Below, one piece after another: positions 5,156 through 12,499 of a DNA stretch of 32,178 bases; within the stretch, counting starts at the first letter, position 1; every line of letters begins with the position of its first letter. The stretch lies in IMG/VR virus record IMGVR_UViG_3300035698_023289, positions 1 through 32,178 of that record; one strand, written 5' to 3'. A program made the position numbers and the translations under genes. The notes beneath the pieces are model-generated. The model saw only the letters and a list, made by a program, of their open reading frames with translations. It was not told where the DNA came from and ran no database searches. The DNA is from a virus.

Positions 5156-7471
5156 TTACAAAGGACGAATTACAAAATACCCAACATCGCTATCATCACC
5201 CGCTTCTAATGAGCCGGGAGCCGCAACATCTAAAGAATTAATGGTAAAACTCACTCCATTGGAAATTGTGTACGAGAGAACTCCCAGTGCCGTAGAACCA
5301 TTCGGTGCAATGTGCCAAGACATGATTAAATCTCCGGTTGCAATGTTTGTGTTTAGGACTGCAATCGTGCCGTTGACCAATGTTGCCGATCCGACTGAAT
5401 CAGTTGCAGCTGATTCTTTGACCCTTAACATCGCACCTGTGGTTGCCAGGCTTAAGAAAGATCCAGCTCCGGAAATTTCAACTCCACCAGTTCCGACTGC
5501 CATGTCAATACCACCAGCTGCATTTGAAGCAGTTAAGACAATCGCATCACTTACGGCCTCCGCGGAACTTAGGTTTACCGACCCGGCTGAAGCAACAATA
5601 TCGACATCATTAGTCGCAGCTGTAATATCCACACCACCAGCTGAAGCATTTATGACAATGGCATCAGCGGCAACCTGAGAAGAAACTAGATTCATTTGCA
5701 GAGCTACATCAACATCTAATCCACCAGCTGCAGAAAGAAGTGTTATCGCATTTGCGGCAGCTTCTTCCCCATTTACAACAACTCGTCCGGCAGCTGATGC
5801 TAACGTAAGATCTATACCAGCACCTGATACACTGAAATTAGAGGCTGCGGCTGCATCTACGCTAATAGCTCCTGTAGAATCAATTGCTGTTCCGGCTGTA
5901 CCTGAATCACAATCAATCCCTCCGGCTGCATTAGATGCTTGAATCGAGACGGCTGCTATATCGGCTTCTCCGCCATCAATATTCACTGAACCGGCACTTG
6001 AATCTAAAGTTAGATCGGCTGCACCTGTGACTGTAAAGTTTGATGCTGTGGCCGAATCTAGTGAAATACCGGCGGCTGTATCGACCGTTACGGCTCCTGC
6101 ACTAGCAGATCCAACAGAAATTACATGAGCAGCAGCACCAGTCGCAAGATTTAGCGCTCCGGCCCTTGTTCCGGTTAATGCATTAAATGTCTGTGTGCCG
6201 GCTGACCCGTTACCTGAAAGAAGATTGACTGTTGAGTTAGCAGCACTTGCACCACCGGCTAAATTTATGACCTGAGCCGATGTGTTTATTCCGTTACCAA
6301 GGGAAATTGTGTTCCCGTCTACTCCGGCTCCGACATTAATTACCTTAGCTCCATTAGAGTTAGCTATTGACATTGTCATAGCCCCATCAGATGGTCCTAG
6401 AATAAAGTTACCGGTCTGAGATGTTCCGCCAATTGTGACTGTTCCACTTGTAGCAGCGGCTCCAATGTTATAAGTTGAGGCTCCAACACCATTAAGAGAA
6501 AAGTTTCCTGTTCCAACTTCTAATACAAGAGCGGAAGCTCCTACCATATTTCCAATTGTCACTGTGTGCGCAATAGCATTTACACCAATATTTAGAGCTC
6601 CAGTTCCACAGTCTAATACTAACGAAGTAGCCCCAGTTGAATTTCCAAGTGTGATTGTTCGAGCTGCAGCCCCCGTTCCCACATTGATAGCAAAAGCGTC
6701 TGCGTCACTACCTATTCCAATTACTCCGGCAGAAGAGTTAAGCTCTAATACGCCGTCTGCATCTAAAAGCAACGTGTCATCTGAATTAATCGCTATGTCA
6801 CCGGCGCCGGTGGAAGCTAGCTGAATGCCGCCTGTTCCAGCATTGAATACTAATTGTGAAGCTCCTGTAACATTACCTAATGTAATGACACGAGCAGCTG
6901 CACCTGTCCCTATATTAATCGCATCGGCTGAAGCATCAGCGCCTATATTAATGGCTGCTCCACCAGATTCAAAAGATCCTCCGGCATCAAAATCAACCGC
7001 TCCCGTAGCTGCTAGTGTAGTAAAAGAGCCGGCAGCCGGTGTGCCCGAGCCTAAAGCTGGAGGCGCTGCAAAAACATCTGCTACCTTAGCCGGCGTCATA
7101 ATTCTTGCGTCATCTGTTCCGGTAACCGCTTCCAGTGTAGTCGCTATTTCCGCGATTCCTTTTACAGTTTCTGAAGCATCTGGGGCTCCTGCTATTGCAA
7201 TAAGTCCTACTGTGTGAGGTGTCATGGCCAAAACCATGCTAACTCCAGCTGTAGCCTCCGCATCAGTAGCAATTTCGATCACACCTTTTTGAGTTGTACT
7301 TGCATCCGGCACTAGATCATCAATAGCACTTGCTAGTGTTGAGGGAGAAATAATTAATTCTGTTGAAACGCCTGCTGCTGCTTCAGTGTCGTTTGCAAAT
7401 CGTCCTTGTCCTGTTTTCGATTGATTTCCTTGTCGACCTGCGTAAGCTGTGGGTCTTGCGTATTTAGGCAT
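5156..7471 (-). CDS. Repetitive tail fibre / adhesin-like virion protein (771 aa)
   Basis: Three N-terminal fibre-type repeats are visible, including STTQKGVIEIATDAEATAGV and ETVKGIAEIATTLEAVTG, a pattern of phage tail fibres. From about residue 150 to 680 the protein is built of degenerate Gly/Ala/Ser/Asn-rich units such as INIGTGAAARVITLGN and SNAAGGIDxDSGT, which suggest a long beta-solenoid shaft. The last ~80 residues (ending DVGYFVIRPL) are non-repetitive and may be the tip. The Ala/Gly content makes this gene visibly more GC-rich than its neighbours. The start at 7471 has a strong AAGAGG ribosome site that may be masked by an RNA hairpin. Confidence 0.8.
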   Translation of the reverse strand: MPKYARPTAYAGRQGNQSKTGQGRFANDTEAAAGVSTELIISPSTLASAIDDLVPDASTTQKGVIEIATDAEATAGVSMVLAMTPHTVGLIAIAGAPDASETVKGIAEIATTLEAVTGTDDARIMTPAKVADVFAAPPALGSGTPAAGSFTTLAATGAVDFDAGGSFESGGAAINIGADASADAINIGTGAAARVITLGNVTGASQLVFNAGTGGIQLASTGAGDIAINSDDTLLLDADGVLELNSSAGVIGIGSDADAFAINVGTGAAARTITLGNSTGATSLVLDCGTGALNIGVNAIAHTVTIGNMVGASALVLEVGTGNFSLNGVGASTYNIGAAATSGTVTIGGTSQTGNFILGPSDGAMTMSIANSNGAKVINVGAGVDGNTISLGNGINTSAQVINLAGGASAANSTVNLLSGNGSAGTQTFNALTGTRAGALNLATGAAAHVISVGSASAGAVTVDTAAGISLDSATASNFTVTGAADLTLDSSAGSVNIDGGEADIAAVSIQASNAAGGIDCDSGTAGTAIDSTGAISVDAAAASNFSVSGAGIDLTLASAAGRVVVNGEEAAANAITLLSAAGGLDVDVALQMNLVSSQVAADAIVINASAGGVDITAATNDVDIVASAGSVNLSSAEAVSDAIVLTASNAAGGIDMAVGTGGVEISGAGSFLSLATTGAMLRVKESAATDSVGSATLVNGTIAVLNTNIATGDLIMSWHIAPNGSTALGVLSYTISNGVSFTINSLDVAAPGSLEAGDDSDVGYFVIRPL

Positions 7472-7477
7472 TGGGTC

Positions 7478-7528
7478 CTCTTATTTTATTTACTTTTTTT
7501 TATCATTTTTATTTTTAAAAAATAAGAG
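7478..7528 (-). promoter_or_regulatory. Leader inverted repeat that could mask the fibre ribosome site
   Basis: CTCTTATTTT (7478-7487) and AAAATAAGAG (7519-7528) are perfect 10-bp complements separated by 31 nt. In the minus-strand mRNA the 3' arm includes the AAGAG of the ribosome site for the 771-aa fibre gene (ATG at 7471). Folding would hide that site. The stem is AU-rich and the loop long, so it would be weak. Confidence 0.4.
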
Positions 7529-7566
7529 ATAACCTATATATAAATTCTTTTAATGAGAAAATTCAT

Positions 7567-7743
7567 ATGTGTGAAAATGACAAAATTCTTACAAAATCCA
7601 GCCTTGAAAGGATAACTTTTACCCTTCCCCATTCTGAAAAAATAAGCTTAAAAATGATGAGTCTTTTAACAGGTAGAACAATGAGCATGTTCATTCGGTC
7701 GGCTATTAAAGATAAAATTAAGAAAGTCAAAGGTGAGAAATGA
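7567..7743 (+). CDS. Ribbon-helix-helix (CopG/Arc-type) regulator (58 aa)
   Basis: The ATG at 7567 gives a 58-residue protein. Residues about 15-52 read RITFTLPHSEKISLKMMSLL then a GRTMSMFIRSAIKDKIKK helix, the classic beta-strand, helix A, Gly-turn, helix B order of ribbon-helix-helix DNA-binding proteins with a basic end. It is transcribed divergently from the tail fibre across a 95-bp AT-rich gap (7472-7566), which would be its natural operator. Its stop overlaps the start of the next small ORF (ATGA). Likely role (inferred): local repressor of this plus-strand island and possibly of the fibre operon. Confidence 0.75.
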   Translation: MCENDKILTKSSLERITFTLPHSEKISLKMMSLLTGRTMSMFIRSAIKDKIKKVKGEK

Positions 7744-7817
7744 AATTAATAATAGGTCTAGTTATTCTTTTATTTTTTTTGGAAAACTCTGCCATTTTTT
7801 GTCGTACGGGTCTCTAG
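7740..7817 (+). CDS. 25-aa hydrophobic peptide coupled to the RHH gene
   Basis: The ATG overlaps the RHH stop as ATGA. The peptide MKLIIGLVILLFFLENSAIF followed by CRTGL is a single membrane segment or signal-peptide-like sequence ending at TAG 7815-7817. It could be a tiny membrane toxin or lysis peptide, or the 5' remnant of a longer secreted protein. Very short, so reality is uncertain; the exact ATGA overlap favours translation. Confidence 0.4.
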   Translation: MKLIIGLVILLFFLENSAIFCRTGL

Positions 7818-7932
7818 AAAAATTCGGGGTTTAAGGTCAAGAAATCAATATCATATAGAAAATTTTCTAATGAAAAATAACATTAAAAGAAATAAATAAA
7901 TCTCTGTAGTTTAATTTAATTGCACTTTTTAA

Positions 7933-7957
7933 TATAATTAAAATTAAAGAGGTTTTT
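7933..7957 (+). promoter_or_regulatory. Promoter -10 and ribosome site for the 88-aa membrane protein
   Basis: A consensus TATAAT is at 7933-7938. The weak -35 candidate is TTTAAT at 7910-7915 with 17-bp spacing. A ribosome site AAGAGG lies at 7947-7952, five bases from the ATG at 7958. Confidence 0.45.
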
Positions 7958-8224
7958 ATGGAATACCAAAGTATTATTTTAGCAATGGTAGGAAGTGTTA
8001 TAGCTTTAATAGCCGTGGTTATAGCTCTTTTCTTGTGGAACAGAACTGAAGCTAGAGCAGATTATAGAAAACTAGATGAAGAGAATAAGCAATTAAGAAG
8101 AGAACTTATAGATGTTATGAGAGTGGCGAAAGAAGACTGGAAAGAATTTAGAGAAAGATGGGCTGAAGAATCTAAAGATTTTCACGGAAGATTGTGCGCA
8201 ATTGAAGAAAGGAGGGGAAAATGA
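7958..8224 (+). CDS. Membrane-anchored coiled-coil protein, paralogue 1 (88 aa)
   Basis: One transmembrane helix (about residues 6-27, ILAMVGSVIALIAVVIALFLW) is followed by EARADYR and a charged, helical tail ending in KDFHGRLCAIEERR. It is clearly paralogous to the 74-aa protein at 30938-31162: the membrane segment and the DFHxRLCAIEE end are nearly identical, while the linker differs in length and sequence. I associate such proteins with environmental chlamydiae and similar intracellular bacteria (memory only). Its stop overlaps the next ORF's ATG, as in the paralogue. A role in lysis (spanin- or pinholin-like) or membrane interaction is possible; no function is established. Confidence 0.75.
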   Translation: MEYQSIILAMVGSVIALIAVVIALFLWNRTEARADYRKLDEENKQLRRELIDVMRVAKEDWKEFRERWAEESKDFHGRLCAIEERRGK

Positions 8225-8293
8225 GAGTTTTAGGATGGATTTTTTTTAACTTTAATAATTATGTGGGTTTTTGATCGGGATCGTCCTTGCTAA
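8221..8293 (+). pseudogene. Frameshifted small membrane peptide gene (T8 run)
   Basis: ATG at 8221 overlaps the previous stop (ATGA). As given, the frame ends after 17 codons at 8274. Removing one T from the eight-T run at 8240-8247 gives a coherent 23-residue membrane peptide (MRVLGWIFLTLIIMWVF then DRDRPC) ending with TAA at 8291-8293. The restored version has a clean hydrophobic helix and charged tail, so either the run was miscounted, the gene is mutated, or slippage on T8 makes the product. Confidence 0.45.
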
Positions 8294-8337
8294 TGTATCC
8301 AGATCTAATTAAATATTTCAAAAAATAGGTAAAAATT

Positions 8338-8484
8338 ATGAAACAAATTCTAAAAGATGTTATGGGAGCTGCCTTGATCTCGGCCTTATTTTTTTCTATT
8401 TTCTTTCACTTTAGTTTAAGCGTGGCCCTTGTAGGAGCAATAATAGGCAGTTTTAGTTTTTTGGAATTTTCTGATATTATTTAA
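8338..8484 (+). CDS. Holin-like two-helix membrane protein (48 aa)
   Basis: The ATG at 8338, preceded by TAGGT, opens a 48-codon frame. Two hydrophobic segments (about residues 8-24 and 27-43) are separated by a short turn, with a Lys/Asp N-terminus (MKQILKD). Size and topology fit a small class II-like holin, but sequence alone cannot prove it. It ends at TAA 8482-8484, overlapping by 8 bp the end of the convergent 749-aa gene. With the upstream membrane peptides it forms the best candidate lysis cassette in the genome. Confidence 0.5.
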   Translation: MKQILKDVMGAALISALFFSIFFHFSLSVALVGAIIGSFSFLEFSDII

Positions 8485-10726
8485 TTCTTTCATATTGAGC
8501 TTCAATGGCAGCGGGGACAATCTCTTCTCCTAATACACTTTGGGAATGTTTGGCTAACTTTGCCCCGGCTTTTATGAGAGATGCCTGCGTGCCTTTTTCA
8601 CTTTCTAAAATAGATTCCTCAACTAATTTTAAAAACTTTGGATCTCCCAATAATTTAGCAAATTGTCTTACCGTCAAATAGGCTCCTCCAGATTTAATAA
8701 TAGGCCACGGATTACCGGATAGTAGACTTCCAAGGTCTTTTACTATTTTATAAGCCGCTGCCATATCCTTAATCTGAACTCCTGATCTAGAAGTATTCAG
8801 AAATTTTTGGGCTGTATCAGAAATCTTTCCTGAGGCATCGCTCAATTTTTCAAGTCTTTTTAATCCTGGCTCACCTAGCAAAGATCTTACAATATCTTTA
8901 TTTTGGTTCTTCTTTAGAAGCTTGGAAAAAGTACCAAAATTTGCCTGTTCTGTCGTGTTATTAATCAGATTTTTTCCAATTAAATCTTCCAATTTATGAG
9001 CTGCTAATTCATTGAAAATCTTCTTGCCTTCTGGAGTTTTGAATAATGCATTTTTAATTTGGCGAATACCGTGAGGGGTGCTCATCTTATTAAATATCTG
9101 AGCAGGGTCTTGAATTTTCAATAAGGCATCGTTAATTATTTTACCTCTGAATAGATTAGCATGTTCTGCGAATTTCTTATTCGCCGCTTTCCATTTTTGC
9201 GCAAAAAGCGGGTTATCCTTTCCTTCTCGAAGTAAAGATTTATCAATCTCACCAACAATACGTTTTAAAAGCTGCTTTGCACCGCCCTGCACTTCAAAAT
9301 TTATAGCATCGTTTAGGGCTACTTTGTTATTGATCAAGTTTTTGATTGATGTAGATTTAAGGTCCCCTTCAGGAGTTAAAAAGTCTTCTTTCAAATCATT
9401 TAATATCCTCAAAACAGAAGCTTGCTCGCTAGATTTGAATGCGCCAGGAGCTAGTTCTTTTTCTAATTCCTTTATGAGTGAACCGGTGTTTCCAGCAAAA
9501 ATTTGTTTATTGCCCCCAATTTCTCTTGCTTCTTTATAAAGCTCACGCGCCTTAGATAGATCTAAATCACGAGCTTCTCGTAAACCTTCTTTTAATGCTT
9601 GACCGGCTTCGAATTTACTTTCAAACTTAAGTTCTCCTAATTGTTTAGATACTTCTCCATATTCTCTTTTAAGATCTTGTGAAATTGATTTACGCAAATC
9701 TTCTAAAGCAGTCCCTGTTAATCCTGATTGCGCTAATGTGGACTGAAACCATTTAAATATATTATTTCCAGTGAGTGTTCCAGCATCAGCTTGAATTCCA
9801 GCCTCTCGAAACATATTGATAAGATCTTTTTGCGTTTGCAATTTCTGCTTAGGGGTTAGTTTAGCAATTCCTTTTGCTAATGCCTTTGTGGCGCCTTCTT
9901 TAACTCCCTTTCTCAATCCTGTCTGTAATCCTTGGGCGGCACCTTTAAAGGCTAATGTTGGCGCCAAATCTCCTAATACAGCCATAGACATCGTCCCAAT
10001 TGGTCCAAATTCATTATCAGCCGCAAACTGTAGTAATGTTGCAGCTCCGGCTCCTCTTGCTAGTTCTAGTGGCTTTGGAATTAATTCTTTAGCAACTGAT
10101 TTTAGTGCATTTAAATCTTTTGGGTTTTTTAATTTTTGCAGCGCTTTAGCTGGATTTTTTATAAATCCAACCCACCTAGCCGCTACCTCTGATTTGTCTT
10201 CTGGTGATATATCAATTCCAAATTGTTCAGAGGCTTTCTCAATTAAAGATGCAGAGTCAAAATTAGGAATTTCATCTCCTTTTGGGATAGCATCTTTATT
10301 TTTTTCAGGATTTTTTAATTGGTCAACCATGAATTCATAACTTTTCTGATCTTGTTCATCCCATCCTTCTCTACTTTTCTTTTCTAAGAGGGCCTCAAGA
10401 TCATCTCCGAGATTTTGACGATATAATTGAGGAGCGCTAAGCTCTCCTGCTTTTTTAGAAATTATTGCTGCCATATCAAAAGGAAACGCTACCCTTTGAA
10501 CTCCACCAATTAATCCTTGCCCAACTAGTCTTGCACCTTTTCGCAATACCCCCCCTTTAGGAGCTGATTGTTTTTTGAAAACAAACTCTCTAATCTCTTT
10601 AGGAGAATAGCCTTCTTTCTGGGCTGCCGCTATCTTTTGACTGTATTCTGGTTTTTTAGAAGCAAATTCAAAGATTTCATCTTCTGAATAACCTTCATTT
10701 AAAGCATTTTCAAAGGGAGAGGTCAT
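8477..10726 (-). CDS. Putative DNA-ejection / internal virion protein (749 aa)
   Basis: This large protein is the last of three consecutive genes after the tail module, the place where P22-like phages encode ejection proteins. Residues 11-25 and 38-52 repeat a GYSxxEIxEF motif (EGYSEDEIFEFASKK, EGYSPKEIREFVFKK) known to me from phage internal or tail proteins. Next come Gly-rich amphipathic stretches (about 56-95), then a long helical, Lys/Glu-rich body to the C-terminus. No lysozyme or transglycosylase catalytic motif was seen. It starts with an ATGA overlap on the 274-aa gene. By position it is the gp16-like member; this is inference. Confidence 0.65.
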   Translation of the reverse strand: MTSPFENALNEGYSEDEIFEFASKKPEYSQKIAAAQKEGYSPKEIREFVFKKQSAPKGGVLRKGARLVGQGLIGGVQRVAFPFDMAAIISKKAGELSAPQLYRQNLGDDLEALLEKKSREGWDEQDQKSYEFMVDQLKNPEKNKDAIPKGDEIPNFDSASLIEKASEQFGIDISPEDKSEVAARWVGFIKNPAKALQKLKNPKDLNALKSVAKELIPKPLELARGAGAATLLQFAADNEFGPIGTMSMAVLGDLAPTLAFKGAAQGLQTGLRKGVKEGATKALAKGIAKLTPKQKLQTQKDLINMFREAGIQADAGTLTGNNIFKWFQSTLAQSGLTGTALEDLRKSISQDLKREYGEVSKQLGELKFESKFEAGQALKEGLREARDLDLSKARELYKEAREIGGNKQIFAGNTGSLIKELEKELAPGAFKSSEQASVLRILNDLKEDFLTPEGDLKSTSIKNLINNKVALNDAINFEVQGGAKQLLKRIVGEIDKSLLREGKDNPLFAQKWKAANKKFAEHANLFRGKIINDALLKIQDPAQIFNKMSTPHGIRQIKNALFKTPEGKKIFNELAAHKLEDLIGKNLINNTTEQANFGTFSKLLKKNQNKDIVRSLLGEPGLKRLEKLSDASGKISDTAQKFLNTSRSGVQIKDMAAAYKIVKDLGSLLSGNPWPIIKSGGAYLTVRQFAKLLGDPKFLKLVEESILESEKGTQASLIKAGAKLAKHSQSVLGEEIVPAAIEAQYERIK

Positions 10727-11547
10727 CTAAATATCTCCTCTAATGATTTTTTTTTAGTACCAGAGGGAGTTACTCGAGATTCAGAAATTTTTATTTCCTC
10801 AGATGAAGGGGTTTGTTGTAAATGATTACCTACAATTCTTTCCATAGCGCTTAATGTACCTTTTATCTGTTGTTGGCTCAATTTAGAATCAAAAAGCTTG
10901 TTGGCCAATGTCTCAAATTCAAGTCTGTTTCTAATAGGAATATTTGTAGCTAATGAAATAAGTGATTTTCCAAGTTGTTCATATTCTGCTCGATCTTCAC
11001 GCCCTTCTTTAGTCGATAAGATTCCTTTTCTTGATCCAAGACCAAAAATAGGGCCTAAATTTCCTTTTTCTAATAGCGCTTTTTGTCGATTTATTATTTC
11101 TAGACCGTTTCTAAAGGCCTCGGATTTATCACCTTCTTTCTGTTGGCGCATTCTATCGGCGTCCGCAGTAATTAAATTCTTAGCTATAGCATTTTTCTGA
11201 TCCATTGGAATAGAACTTTTATAAATATCACCTAATGCTTTGTACAAGGGGTTACCGGGATTGTCTTTTTCTAAATTAGTAGCAAAATTCCCTAATTCAG
11301 ATTGAGTCTTTGCTTCAATCATTTGATTTTTTTTATTTCCTAAAATCTGAAGAGCAGCGGGTTGATTTTGTGGAGATATCTTTGTCACAACTTGATTAAT
11401 CAAATCGTCAATGTTTCCCTGTTCACCGGACTGCAAAGCTTGTTCCAGTATCTGATCTAATTTGCTTTTTTCTTGAACGTTTTGAAAAGCTCCCGCAAGG
11501 TTGCCCCCAATAGCTCCTCCTAATTCAAATGAACTTGGTGTTGTCAT
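10723..11547 (-). CDS. Putative DNA-ejection protein (274 aa)
   Basis: This soluble, Gln/Asn/Glu-rich, mostly helical protein has a small Gly/Ala patch at the N-terminus (GGAIGGNLAGAF), a feature of ejected proteins that later interact with membranes. A more conserved-looking segment lies at about 165-240 (FGLGSRKGILSTKEGREDRA, then NIPIRNRLEFETLANKLFD), of a type I have seen in podophage internal proteins. It sits 8 bp after the 221-aa gene, with ribosome site AGGAGG, and overlaps the 749-aa gene by four bases. By position it is gp20-like. Confidence 0.6.
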   Translation of the reverse strand: MTTPSSFELGGAIGGNLAGAFQNVQEKSKLDQILEQALQSGEQGNIDDLINQVVTKISPQNQPAALQILGNKKNQMIEAKTQSELGNFATNLEKDNPGNPLYKALGDIYKSSIPMDQKNAIAKNLITADADRMRQQKEGDKSEAFRNGLEIINRQKALLEKGNLGPIFGLGSRKGILSTKEGREDRAEYEQLGKSLISLATNIPIRNRLEFETLANKLFDSKLSQQQIKGTLSAMERIVGNHLQQTPSSEEIKISESRVTPSGTKKKSLEEIFR

Positions 11548-11555
11548 ATTCCTCC

Positions 11556-12221
11556 TTAAAACCCTTGTCTTCCTGTAAATGGATTGTATGTCGCCCCTGC
11601 TCCAAACGGTCCCGATGCAATATCTTCAAATCCTTTCCGGGGCTTTTCAAAGGTGTCCATGATAGATTCATGTTGAGCTGAGCCATTTTGATTTAGAAGT
11701 TGAGCTAGAATACTTTCTAATCCTGATTGAGAAGCTGGATTCGCTAAATATCCGGCAAAGCCTTGTTCTGCTCCACTACCAATGCTTTGCTGCGAAGGGA
11801 CTCCAGCTCCTTGGCCTAATATGCGCTCTAATGCACTTGACGTTCTATCCTGCGCACCTTGCTGCTGCTTAAAGTAAAATTGATTTAGCATTTGATCTAA
11901 ATCAACTCCGGCCCTTGTTAAGGTATCCTGCAAAGGCGAGCCCCGTTGCTGACCAGAAGCAATAAATTCTTGCTGGATTTGTGGAGCAATTTGACTTTGA
12001 AATCTTTGCTTAGCCGGATCCACAAAGCTTTTTTGAAATGAAGCCTCATCTACATTGAAAAGATCTGAAAAAGGGCCTTGACCCTGAACTGACTGTAAAA
12101 TTTGATCAATAACAGATCGTTGCTGTTTTTGTATCGGTGTTTCCTTTTCTTTTCTTCTCCCTAGGATGCCGCCAGCTACTGATCCTGCCGCCCCTATTAA
12201 TGCTGGTATAAATGCTGCCAT
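11556..12221 (-). CDS. Putative DNA-ejection / pilot protein with N-terminal membrane-like helix (221 aa)
   Basis: The N-terminus (MAAFIPALIGAAGSVAGGIL then GRRKEKE) is a Gly/Ala-rich hydrophobic helix followed by a basic stop, as in P22 gp7-like ejection proteins and other DNA pilot proteins. The rest is Gln/Ser/Gly-rich with long helical parts (about 35-120) and a flexible C-terminus. It is the first of three adjacent genes of similar character between the tail proteins and the fibre module. The role in DNA delivery through the cell envelope is inferred from position and composition. Confidence 0.65.
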   Translation of the reverse strand: MAAFIPALIGAAGSVAGGILGRRKEKETPIQKQQRSVIDQILQSVQGQGPFSDLFNVDEASFQKSFVDPAKQRFQSQIAPQIQQEFIASGQQRGSPLQDTLTRAGVDLDQMLNQFYFKQQQGAQDRTSSALERILGQGAGVPSQQSIGSGAEQGFAGYLANPASQSGLESILAQLLNQNGSAQHESIMDTFEKPRKGFEDIASGPFGAGATYNPFTGRQGF

Positions 12222-12230
12222 GTGTCCCCC

Positions 12231-12497
12231 TTAGCTTAGCTGTGTCCATCCAACAATTGTTGAGCTCGTATGCTCTGTAAGCATCTCAACCTTCTTTGTC
12301 GTAGTGTTTATATTTATATCTCCATTGCTTAAAAATGTATCCGTTACCAGACCATCGGTACTTCTTTGATAAAGATCCGGCTTTTTATTAAGCTGTATAG
12401 CCAGGTCTTTATACATGTCCTGCATGATCCTTAAAAGTCGTTCTGGTGAGATGTTTTCAGAATCCCCTACATCATATGTTTCCGGTACTTTTGCCAT
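12231..12497 (-). CDS. Small tail-associated protein (88 aa)
   Basis: The helix LLRIMQDMYKDLAIQLNKKP (residues 21-40) is followed by DLYQRSTDGLVTDTFLSNGD and a short beta-rich end. This pattern recurs in small podophage genes lying next to the gp10-like tail protein. It sits 2 bp after that gene and 9 bp before the ejection genes. A tail needle or fibre-attachment role is possible, but the protein is much shorter than P22 gp26, so no specific function is claimed. Confidence 0.6.
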   Translation of the reverse strand: MAKVPETYDVGDSENISPERLLRIMQDMYKDLAIQLNKKPDLYQRSTDGLVTDTFLSNGDININTTTKKVEMLTEHTSSTIVGWTQLS

Positions 12498-12499
12498 AA

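Noticed and set aside
5241-7217. Several long plus-strand frames opposite the 771-aa fibre gene
   Set aside because: They are mirror images of repetitive, Ala/Gly-rich coding sequence. They have no ribosome sites and give Pro/Ala/Val low-complexity products.
9816-10340. 174-codon plus-strand frame opposite the 749-aa protein
   Set aside because: Shadow of the minus-strand gene, which fits its neighbours by a 4-bp overlap.
8477-10726. Endolysin or transglycosylase domain in the 749-aa protein
   Set aside because: I looked for catalytic signatures and found none. The protein fits an ejection-type role better.
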